Part shown: one piece after another, positions 1 to 6,193 of the stretch
Layout: each line of letters starts with the position of its first letter
Numbering within the stretch: position 1 is the first letter of the stretch
Assembly (NCBI GenBank): GCA_016179685.1
Contig: JACPCR010000123.1
Span: forward strand, 1-33,722
DNA length: 33,722 bases
Direction of reading: 5' to 3'
Origin: Planctomycetota bacterium
GTDB lineage: Bacteria > Planctomycetota > PUPC01 > JACPCR01
Program-made: the position numbers and the translations under genes
Notes under the pieces: generated by a model
What the model was told of the DNA's origin: nothing
Seen by the model: the letters and a program-made list of their open reading frames with translations, nothing else
Database searches by the model: none

Positions 1-61
1 CGCTAACCTTCTCCTGCACCAGGATGGTAGAGGACTTGATTGTGGGGCTGTTCTCCCACAT
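1..61 (-). CDS. 5' end of an unidentified gene, cut by the window edge
   Basis: An ATG at 61-59 on the minus strand is preceded by a strong Shine-Dalgarno sequence (GGAGGTGA, plus-strand 64-71; GGAGG lies 5 nt from the ATG). It opens a frame reading MWENSPTIKSSTILVQEKVS up to the edge. Only 20 codons are visible, so no family can be named. The gene would diverge from the remnant and repeats at 96-886. The Shine-Dalgarno match is better than at most other genes here, which is the main reason to believe it. Confidence 0.4.
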   Translation of the reverse strand, partial: MWENSPTIKSSTILVQEKVS

Positions 62-95
62 TCTCACCTCCAGACGCCGAGCATGCCCGGCACAC

Positions 96-320
96 GTAGC
101 AGCGCTCTCAGAGCGCTGAGGTCCCGGCCCGCGCATGGACCCGGCTTTCATTGTAGCAGCGCTCTCAGGGCGCTGAAGAATTCGGCGGTCGGGGACCGCC
201 GCCACGCGAAGCATTCATCGTAGCAGCGCTCTCAGAGCGCTGAGGGTCCCGGCCCGCGCATGGACCCGGCTTTCACTGTGGCAGCGCTCTCAGAGCGCTG
301 AGGTCCCGGCCCGCTCATGG
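96..320. repeat. Tandem array of four GTAG-type palindromes (REP-like)
   Basis: Four copies of GTAG followed by a near-perfect palindrome (arms CAGCGCTCT and AGAGCGCTG around one C) start at 96, 153, 220 and 278. The last has GTGG instead of GTAG and the second has one arm substitution. The units are 57-67 bp apart. The linker (GTCCCGGCCCGCGCATGGAC and neighbours) is nearly the same after copies 1, 3 and 4; copy 2 has a different linker. This is a tandem amplification of a REP-like hairpin, not a CRISPR. GTAG 5' of a stem is the known hallmark of REP sequences mobilised by TnpA-REP (RAYT) enzymes. Confidence 0.75.
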
Positions 321-578
321 AGACGACCCCTACCGGCGTGCTCCAAAGATTCATGGGGAGGTAGGATACCAGTCCATAGGCAGGACCAGCAATGGGGGCG
401 AAAGGTGATAAAATGAAACGTTCATCTGGAATATACATCCCGGCGGGATGAAAAATAATGGAGTTCTTTTCCTGGATATGAAGCCCGATAACGGAAACTA
501 TGAGCCCCTCATTGGAGACGTGATCCTGGAGCAGTCCCAGGCAGCGGTGGACACCCTGGGACACCGTCTCATCCCGGT

Positions 579-838
579 AACTGCTTAGTGATCGTCAGCG
601 GAGGCCTGTTTCTGTGAGTCCCGTAGGGACGTCCGAAATGAGTTACGTATGCTAAACGTAGACCGTTTACATACAACGGGTTATGCAAGGTGGCAACGTC
701 AAGGACATCGCCACCTTGCATAGCAGCCAGGGCACAAGTTCGCCGAAGCCCCGCGAAGGCGAGCGCAGCCCTGGGAAGGGAAAGCGCATAGACCACAAGG
801 GTCCCGTAGGGACGACAGAAGTTTTCGCTAAGGAGGTA
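579..838. mobile_element. MITE-like non-autonomous element, copy 1 (260 bp)
   Basis: The element is bounded by a perfect 11-bp direct duplication CTCATCCCGGT (568-578 and 839-849). It starts AACTGCTTAG and ends CTAAGGAGGTA, giving imperfect terminal inverted repeats of about 10 bp. Inside are two copies of the dyad GTCCCGTAGGGAC (618-630, 801-813) and a 13-bp perfect inverted repeat (682-694 with 710-722). No credible transposase frame fits in it, so it must be moved in trans. A shorter copy with about 95% identity over the shared parts lies at 29639-29829. Confidence 0.75.
682..722. repeat. 13-bp perfect inverted repeat inside MITE copy 1
   Basis: Arms TATGCAAGGTGGC (682-694) and GCCACCTTGCATA (710-722) surround a 15-nt loop. 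They lie in the roughly 87-nt central part that is missing from the second copy of the element. Confidence 0.8.
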
Positions 839-882
839 CTCATCCCGGTGAAGAGGATGGACCTGAAGAAAGGAGCGGGCTT

Positions 883-2055
883 ATGACCGGCAGAGACCGA
901 GTCCTGTCGGCCTTCAGGCATGAGACGCCCGATCGGACGCCGTTGTTCGAGAAGCTGATCAAGCTGCCGACCGCGAACCGCATACTGGGCCGGCGTCACG
1001 CCGGAGTGGACCCGGAGTACCGCATGGAGCGGCTGGCGGACGGCGATTGGGAAGGGTTGGTGGAAGATGAAGCCAGGGACATCATCGAGGTCGCGGAGCT
1101 GTGCGGTTTCGACATGATCCGGCTGCCGCTGGCCCCGCCACGAAGCAGCCCGCGGCCGGTCCGAATCGGCGAGCATCGCTGGCGTGTCGGCGATGACATT
1201 CACGAGTTCACGCCGGGCATCCCCTGGGTGAAGGTCGCGTACGTGGGGGCGGATGCGAGCAAAGGGGAGCGTGACGAGAGAGGCCGCCGCAAGGACGTCA
1301 AGGCCTGGGAGGAAGCAACGGTCGCTGCGCTGGAAGAGGCATGGTTACCCCCCGTCTTTGACGAAACGACCTTCGAGATTCTGCGCCACGGCCGGCGCAT
1401 CCTCCAGGAGAAGGGCCTCGATCTCGCCGTGTTCACCTCCGTCTACACGATGGGAGTGGCGAATCTGCCCGAGTTCATGCTTTGCTGGTTCACCGAGAAG
1501 CCCGAGCTGCTTCATAGCTATTACGAGCGCCATGGATTGAGGGGCACGGCCCTGGCCGACCGACTGGTCGGGCTCGGTGCGGACATCGTGGGCCTGGGCG
1601 GCGACTTTGCCTGCGACCTGGGCCCCATGGTCTCGCCGGCCCACTACCGCGAGTTCATCGCCCCGCGGCTCAGACGCCAGTCGCAGGCGATTCACCGGCT
1701 CGGGGCCTACACGACCAATGCCTCGGACGGGAAGCTCTGGCCCCTCCTGGATTCCTTCCTTTTCGAGGCCGAAGTGGACGGCTACGAGGAGATTGACATC
1801 GCCGCGGGTATGGACCTGAAAAGCCTGAAGACCCAATACGGCGACCGCGTCACCTTCATCGGAAACATGGACATCCGGTTCACGCTGACGCGTGGGCCGG
1901 AGGAGGCGATCCGCAAGGCCACTGTGCAGTGCATCGAAGCGGGTTCGGGCAATGGCGGCCACGTCCTCATGTCCAGCAACTCGATCCATGAGGACGTCCC
2001 GCCGGAGAACTTCTTCACCTACCTGGACGCTTACCGCCGCTATTTCGGTCTGTGA
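883..2055 (+). CDS. Uroporphyrinogen decarboxylase (URO-D) family protein, MtaA/CmuA-like
   Basis: The 390-residue product is a URO-D superfamily TIM barrel. Family blocks visible are GMDLKSLKTQYGD and FIGNMDIR near residues 308-330 and a C-terminal GSGNGGHVLMSSNSIHEDVPPENF. The arginine-rich N-terminal signature of true heme-pathway HemE (P-x-W-x-M-R-Q-A-G-R) is absent; the matching stretch reads KLIKLPTANRILGRR. It is therefore more likely a corrinoid/methyl-transfer or uncharacterised paralogue than HemE, and its substrate is unknown. The start is well set: AAAGGAG at 869-875 lies 7 nt before the ATG. The ATG overlaps the stop of the broken upstream protease frame (ATGA), which suggests the two were once an operon. 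A hairpin follows the stop. Confidence 0.85.
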   Translation: MTGRDRVLSAFRHETPDRTPLFEKLIKLPTANRILGRRHAGVDPEYRMERLADGDWEGLVEDEARDIIEVAELCGFDMIRLPLAPPRSSPRPVRIGEHRWRVGDDIHEFTPGIPWVKVAYVGADASKGERDERGRRKDVKAWEEATVAALEEAWLPPVFDETTFEILRHGRRILQEKGLDLAVFTSVYTMGVANLPEFMLCWFTEKPELLHSYYERHGLRGTALADRLVGLGADIVGLGGDFACDLGPMVSPAHYREFIAPRLRRQSQAIHRLGAYTTNASDGKLWPLLDSFLFEAEVDGYEEIDIAAGMDLKSLKTQYGDRVTFIGNMDIRFTLTRGPEEAIRKATVQCIEAGSGNGGHVLMSSNSIHEDVPPENFFTYLDAYRRYFGL

Positions 2056-2063
2056 GCCGCAGT

Positions 2064-2089
2064 TGCCGGGGAGCATTGCACTCCCGGCA
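2064..2089 (+). terminator. Hairpin after the UroD-family gene
   Basis: TGCCGGGGAG (2064-2073) can pair with CTCCCGGCA (2081-2089) with one bulged G and a short loop, 8 nt after the stop codon. There is no T-run after it, so it may be an RNA-stabilising hairpin rather than an intrinsic terminator. Confidence 0.4.
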
Positions 2090-2169
2090 TCGCCCCCCGG
2101 GCCTTGAAGTCAGACCGCCAGTCCATAGAATTTGCGTTGCGGGGTGAAGGAAAAAGCCTGGCGGCATGG

Positions 2170-2184
2170 TAGATTAGTATTATG
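2170..2184 (+). promoter_or_regulatory. Possible -10 box for a leaderless transcript
   Basis: TAGATT at 2170-2175 fits a TANNNT -10 box and lies 6 nt before the ATG at 2182. That would put the transcription start at the start codon. No Shine-Dalgarno sequence precedes this ATG, in line with a leaderless message. No good -35 box is visible. Confidence 0.35.
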
Positions 2185-4191
2185 GAAACTTTTATTTGCA
2201 GCGCATGTAGCAAACCTATTTCAATTACGGACTTTACGACGGGGGCGGTCCGGCAGAGGGAGGGCAAACTGTTCTGCATGAACTGCCTGATCGGGGCGAA
2301 ACATATCAACCGGGTCACCTGCCCGCGCTGCGATCACTATGATGCGCCTCTTTTTGACGGAAAGGTTTACCTGTGCCGGAAATGCGGCGCGGACCTGGGA
2401 ATGACCGAGCAGGAGTTGCCGGTCAAGGCGGCCCCGCCGAAGCCGGCAGAAAGTTCCTCGCCAGCGGGACCCCAGAGGAAGTGTCCTTATTGTGCGGAAG
2501 TGATCCCCTTGGAGGCGCTGGTTTGCAGCCATTGCAGCTCACCGTTGAGGGGAAGCAGCGCCCATGCGGCGATCCCTGAAGCCCGCCCATCGGCCGTGCC
2601 GACCTTCCTTTTCGCCGCCGGGCTATTGCTCTCGCTCGGCCTGGCCAGCTACGCGCTCATCTCATCGAGTGAAACGAAGAGGCCTGAAGAGGAGAAGCCG
2701 GTTTCTGCCGCACCTGGAATCGACCGGGAAGGGCAATGGCAAAGGCCCTTCGGGGACCTCAACACGGAATTGAAAAAGGTTTCGGAGCAGGTGGGCGAGA
2801 TGCGGGCCAATCTGCCTTCCTCGGTCGCCCGATCCGTGACCGATGAAGTCAAGGGCCTGAGCGACCAGCTCGACGGTCGTCTGGAGCGTGCGGAAACACG
2901 GATTCAGAGCATCGAGGGGGCGATGCGGGAATTGTCGTTAAAGCAGGCGATTGCGGAGAAAGAGAAGGAAAGGAAGGATGCGGCCGTGGCCGCCGCGCCG
3001 GCCGCACCGAGGCCGGAGGCGGTAGAGGCATCGAAAACGGCCGAACCGGACGTCTCGTTTGCGGCGTTCAATCGGGCGGACGATGAGGCTGCGAACTTCT
3101 CCAAGGCATTCGAGTACGGCAAGGCCTTGGGTGCTTTCAACAATTTCATCACGCAGTATCCCGGCTCGCCTTACGTGGCGCGGGCACTGGAGAAGAAGAA
3201 ATGGTACGAAGCCTCGGCCCGACAGGTCTATGATGAGATCATCAAGGTCCAGGCGGAGGCCCTGCTCAAGGAAAACAAAGTGGACCAGGCCCTCCGTTGG
3301 TATGAACGGGCGCTGAATTTCGGAGTGCCCGAGCTGGTCCACGAGGCCCAGAAAGAGTGTGCCAAGGTGGCGTCCCTGAAATCACAACGGACGCGGGACA
3401 GTATCAAGTTTCAAGAAAATAAGGAAGAAGTTGCCGCCCCGGCCAAAGGCCGGGGCGCAGGGGAGGTCGCGGAGACCGGTGGGGCACGGGTATCGGACTC
3501 GACTTTCACCAGCGGCGGTGCGGAAGACAAGAGGCTTCCAGCGGACGTCGAGCAACTGGTCCGGCTTCTGGAGGATGAGGGCACCGCTGCGTTTCAACGC
3601 AAACAGGTGGTCAAAGCCCTGGCCGACCGCAGAAGCCCACAAAGCCTCGCCGCGCTGGTCGGGGCGCTCAACGATGCCGACTGGGGCGTGCAATTGGAGG
3701 CCATCAAGGCCGTGGGACGGCAGGGGGACTTGACCGTCGTTGATCCGCTTCTCGGGATGCTGGACCACAAAATGCTCCCTGTGCAGCAAGCTGCGGCGGA
3801 GACTCTTAAAATCTTGACAGGCAAGGACTTGGGTGCCCGGAAGGAGGATTGGAAGGCTTGGTGGACCGAAAATCGGGCCCGCCTCGGCATTCCTCAGCAG
3901 GAACAGTCGATACAGATGAGCCGGTCAGCGGGCGTCCCTGTCGCCCCAGCGAAGGACGGCCGGTCAGCGTTGGTCCTCGCCGTCATGCTCGAAAAGAACT
4001 CGCTGATCTTCAAATGTGACGGACTCTATCCGCCTCCCAAGGAAGGAGAAACGCTCTCGGTGGTCCGTGGCAAGCAATGGTTGGGAAAGATCGAAGTCAC
4101 CGAAATCGGGCCCGGCATCGCACGGGCGGTCATCGCCGAGCCACTCCCCGGCCAGACGATCCAGAGCAACGACCAGGTCATTCGCGACTGA
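2182..4191 (+). CDS. Zinc-ribbon / single-TM / coiled-coil / TPR / HEAT-repeat protein
   Basis: The 669-residue product has three CxxC pairs-of-pairs: C6/C9/C31/C34, C46/C49/C64/C67 and C100/C103/C114/C117, each a likely zinc ribbon. One membrane helix follows at about 138-159, then a charged probable coiled coil at about 185-265, TPR-like helices at about 290-400, HEAT-like helices at about 470-560 and a C-terminal beta-rich domain. The expected topology is zinc ribbons in the cytoplasm and repeats in the periplasm. Both repeat types are protein-binding scaffolds. I know no family with this full order, so the function is unknown. Its place just before the ExbB/ExbD-vWA genes suggests an assembly or sensing role there (inference). 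The start lacks a Shine-Dalgarno site. Confidence 0.8.
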   Translation: METFICSACSKPISITDFTTGAVRQREGKLFCMNCLIGAKHINRVTCPRCDHYDAPLFDGKVYLCRKCGADLGMTEQELPVKAAPPKPAESSSPAGPQRKCPYCAEVIPLEALVCSHCSSPLRGSSAHAAIPEARPSAVPTFLFAAGLLLSLGLASYALISSSETKRPEEEKPVSAAPGIDREGQWQRPFGDLNTELKKVSEQVGEMRANLPSSVARSVTDEVKGLSDQLDGRLERAETRIQSIEGAMRELSLKQAIAEKEKERKDAAVAAAPAAPRPEAVEASKTAEPDVSFAAFNRADDEAANFSKAFEYGKALGAFNNFITQYPGSPYVARALEKKKWYEASARQVYDEIIKVQAEALLKENKVDQALRWYERALNFGVPELVHEAQKECAKVASLKSQRTRDSIKFQENKEEVAAPAKGRGAGEVAETGGARVSDSTFTSGGAEDKRLPADVEQLVRLLEDEGTAAFQRKQVVKALADRRSPQSLAALVGALNDADWGVQLEAIKAVGRQGDLTVVDPLLGMLDHKMLPVQQAAAETLKILTGKDLGARKEDWKAWWTENRARLGIPQQEQSIQMSRSAGVPVAPAKDGRSALVLAVMLEKNSLIFKCDGLYPPPKEGETLSVVRGKQWLGKIEVTEIGPGIARAVIAEPLPGQTIQSNDQVIRD

Positions 4192-4216
4192 ATTCCCCTC
4201 AGCGGCCGATCGGTTC

Positions 4217-4244
4217 TTGAAAGCATCATCGCCATGGCTATAAT
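4217..4244 (+). promoter_or_regulatory. Sigma-70-type promoter for the ExbB/ExbD cluster
   Basis: TTGAAA (4217-4222), a 16-bp spacer and a perfect TATAAT (4239-4244) form a strong housekeeping promoter. Transcription would start near 4251, leaving a leader of about 210 nt before the TIG-ExbB gene. The cluster from 4461 may thus be transcribed separately from the gene at 2182. Confidence 0.6.
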
Positions 4245-4351
4245 CTGGAAGCCATGAGGCTTCCCGGATACGCCCCGCTGCGGAAACCCCTTCCGGCGGT
4301 GTCGGGCCGGTCCCAGCGTTTCATACGACGTTCAAATTCATGCCCTCTCGA

Positions 4352-4373
4352 CGCACGAACTGAAATTCGTGCG
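4352..4373 (+). repeat. Hairpin in the leader of the TIG-ExbB gene
   Basis: CGCACGAA (4352-4359) and TTCGTGCG (4366-4373) form a perfect 8-bp stem with a 6-nt loop in the roughly 210-nt leader. It is not followed by a T-run and matches no riboswitch class I recognise. Confidence 0.5.
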
Positions 4374-4460
4374 CCCGGGCCGATGGCGTCCGTGGATTGC
4401 GTTCGAAGCGGATGAAGCCCATCGGCTGCCATCCAGCCTTGTCCCCGTAAGGAGATCCGA

Positions 4461-5504
4461 ATGACACTGAGCGGCCGAGACCGAGAGCATTGGGGCCGTT
4501 GGCCATGTTTTCTATTGGCCATGAGCCTTCCTTTTTGCAGGGCCTGGGCGGAGGAGAGGACTGCCGGTGAGGAGGAAGGCCTCCCGGAACCCGTCATTAC
4601 GGCGGTCGATCCGTTCGTCGGGCCCGTCGCGGGCGGTCAGGAAGTGAACATCATCGGCAACAATTTCCGCGAGAACTGCGTGGTCGAGTTCGGAGGAAAA
4701 CCCGCCCAGGTCAAGAAGGTCGCCAAACAGGGGACCGTTCTGAAGGCCGTCACGCCACCGGGCAGCGGCGCGGTCGCCGTCACGGTAAAGATTCCAGGCG
4801 TGAAACAGGTGGCTTCCCGCTCCCGGGCTTATTACTTCGGCGGCGGAGTCGGCGCGGGCTTCTACCGCTTCCGGCACGGCCTGGGCACGGTGTGGTTCTG
4901 GATACAAATTGGCGGCTGGATCATGTACCCCATTCTTGTCCTCTCCATCGTGGCCCTCGCCCTGATCTTTCATGGTCTGCTGGCGATTCGAGAGACGCAG
5001 TTGATTCCGGACCGGCTGGTGGAGGACGTGGCGGAATACCTGTCCAACGGGCATCTGGACAGCGCAGCGGACTACTGCCGGAAAAAGGCCTGCGCGTTCG
5101 GCCGCATCGTGCTGACCGGGGTCCAGAAGGCGGACCAGCCGGCGTCCATCATCCGTGAAGCGATGGCAGCCGCGGGCGCGCGGGAGGCGGAACATCTCCA
5201 GCAGAAAATCAATTATCTCAATAACATCGGCGTGGTCGCCCCGATGCTCGGCTTGTTCGGCACGGTGTGGGGCCTCCAGCTCGCCTTCCAGGAGATTGCC
5301 GGCGCGGGCGCCCAGCACCAGGTCCTGGCCGCCGCCATCGCCGTGGCTCTCAATACGACCGTCGCCGGCCTCATTGTCGGCATCGGATCGTTCGTCGGCT
5401 ACTTCCTCTTCCGCGGCCGTGTCGTCCGCTTGATCAGCACCATGGAAATCCTCGCGGAAGAGATGGCCGAGCGCATCATTCAGCGGAAGGGGGCCGAGGA
5501 ATGA
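4461..5504 (+). CDS. MotA/TolQ/ExbB proton channel with N-terminal periplasmic IPT/TIG domain
   Basis: The 347-residue protein starts with a signal peptide (hydrophobic stretch about 15-26, likely cleavage after A-W-A at 28-30). An IPT/TIG domain follows at about 44-124 (ITAVDPFVGPVAGGQEVNI, then GNNF, EFGGKPA and TPPG). The ExbB/TolQ part has helices at about 152-176 and two more in the C-terminal third, with family motifs GVVAPMLGLFGTVWGL and AVALNTTVAGLIVGIGS. ExbB/TolQ proteins form the proton-conducting pentamer around an ExbD/TolR dimer. Standard ExbB is about 240 residues with no TIG domain; the extra domain would sit outside the inner membrane and could bind a partner or glycan. AAGGAG at 4449-4454 supports the start. 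The stop overlaps the exbD start as ATGA. Confidence 0.9.
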   Translation: MTLSGRDREHWGRWPCFLLAMSLPFCRAWAEERTAGEEEGLPEPVITAVDPFVGPVAGGQEVNIIGNNFRENCVVEFGGKPAQVKKVAKQGTVLKAVTPPGSGAVAVTVKIPGVKQVASRSRAYYFGGGVGAGFYRFRHGLGTVWFWIQIGGWIMYPILVLSIVALALIFHGLLAIRETQLIPDRLVEDVAEYLSNGHLDSAADYCRKKACAFGRIVLTGVQKADQPASIIREAMAAAGAREAEHLQQKINYLNNIGVVAPMLGLFGTVWGLQLAFQEIAGAGAQHQVLAAAIAVALNTTVAGLIVGIGSFVGYFLFRGRVVRLISTMEILAEEMAERIIQRKGAEE

Positions 5505-5920
5505 TGTTCCGCCGCTCCAGCCAGGAAGAAGTGGGCTTCCAGATGGCGCCGATGATCGACATCATCTTCACCCTGCTCCTCTTCTACATCGTCACCACGG
5601 CGCTGCAGCAGCAGGAGAAGGAGATCACCATCGCCCTTCCGCAATCGAAGGCAGGCGAGGAAAAGGGCCGGTTTCCGTCCGAGATCGTGATCAATGTGAC
5701 GGAGGCGGGCGACATCGTCGTCGGGCCGGAGAAACTGACCCTCGAGGTTCTGTCCGAGAAACTCAAACAACTGGCGGAATTTTATCAGGACAGCATGCCG
5801 CCGGCGGTCATCGTCCGAGGCGACAAGAAGGCCGTGTATGGACGTATCGTGGAAATCCTGGATATCTGCGCCCAGGCCTCCATGCACAACGTGTCCTTCG
5901 TCTCCGTCGAAAAAGAATGA
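5501..5920 (+). CDS. exbD: ExbD/TolR-type biopolymer transport protein
   Basis: The 139-residue product has the ExbD/TolR layout: a short cytoplasmic tail, one membrane helix at about 16-34 (MAPMIDIIFTLLLFYIV) with the essential proton-carrying aspartate at D20, and a periplasmic domain of about 100 residues. The first ATG overlaps the upstream stop by 4 nt, so the two are translationally coupled in the fixed motor stoichiometry expected of the family. Only one ExbD is present, and no TonB or TolA gene is in the window. The best candidate for the moved partner is the vWA protein at 8832. Confidence 0.92.
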   Translation: MMFRRSSQEEVGFQMAPMIDIIFTLLLFYIVTTALQQQEKEITIALPQSKAGEEKGRFPSEIVINVTEAGDIVVGPEKLTLEVLSEKLKQLAEFYQDSMPPAVIVRGDKKAVYGRIVEILDICAQASMHNVSFVSVEKE

Positions 5921-5935
5921 CGGCGGCGGCCCCGG

Positions 5936-5962
5936 GCATCCCCGTCCCTTGACGGGAGATGC
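5936..5962 (+). terminator. Hairpin after exbD
   Basis: GCATC-CCCGTC (5936-5946) pairs with GACGGG-AGATGC (5951-5962) across a 4-nt loop with one bulge, 15 nt after the exbD stop. A run of six T (5989-5994) is too far downstream for a textbook terminator, so this may be partial termination or 3'-end protection. Confidence 0.4.
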
Positions 5963-6045
5963 TGGGAAATCCCGCCTGGGTGTCGTTGTTTTTTCCATCA
6001 TGGCTTCTCCATTCTCTTTCTTTTCTCGATTTCCACTGATCCTCT

Positions 6046-6097
6046 GCGGGGAGACGAGTTCGGACGAGCGGGTGCACTGACGCACTCGTCTCCTCGC
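6046..6097 (+). repeat. 14-bp inverted repeat upstream of the TPR gene
   Basis: GCGGGGAGACGAGT (6046-6059) pairs with ACTCGTCTCCTCGC (6084-6097), 13 Watson-Crick pairs and one G-T, with a 24-nt loop. It lies about 100 nt before the TPR gene, in a 230-nt gap with no gene. Confidence 0.6.
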
Positions 6098-6193
6098 GGG
6101 TCGGCCTTCCAGCGCTTCCGTTCGCCTCGCCCGTCATCCTGTGCCCATTCACCCGTGATCCCATCGAAAATGCTCTTCCTCTTGCCGGTGCGA

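Larger units (their letters stand above)
412..886 (+). pseudogene. 3' remnant of a probable retropepsin-like aspartic protease gene, interrupted by a MITE
   Basis: From 412 a frame without an intact N-terminus reads through GVLFLDMKPDNGNYEPLIGD and then ILEQSQAAVDTLGHRLIPV, ending TA-stop at 586-588 inside an inserted element. The block PLIG-x2-ILE-x5-AVD-x4-RLIPV resembles the C-terminal end of clan AA retropepsin-like proteases (PLLG-x3-LE-x4-VD-x4-RLVP). After the element the same peptide resumes at 839 as LIPVKRMDLKKGAGL with a stop at 884-886. That stop overlaps the ATG of the next gene as ATGA, so the intact gene was probably translationally coupled to the UroD-family gene. The N-terminal half, including any D-T/S-G active site, is not visible and a TAA lies at 409. 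The family assignment rests on recalled motifs. The interruption itself is directly visible. Confidence 0.5.

Noticed and set aside
96..320. Possible CRISPR array
   Set aside because: The regularly spaced palindromes have linkers that are themselves repeated (copies 1, 3 and 4), there are only four units, and no cas gene is near. It is a tandem repeat.
232..564. 110-codon open frame on the minus strand
   Set aside because: It runs through the repeat array and antisense to the protease remnant, has no start signal and no family motif. The plus-strand reading has recognisable protein features.
569..796. Minus-strand open frame inside MITE copy 1
   Set aside because: It follows the element's repeats and inverted repeats and is destroyed in copy 2. 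It is not a transposase.
4253..4411. 52-codon open frame just after the TATAAT promoter, as a leader peptide
   Set aside because: No Shine-Dalgarno sequence, no run of regulatory codons, and it overlaps a hairpin. It is more likely untranslated leader.
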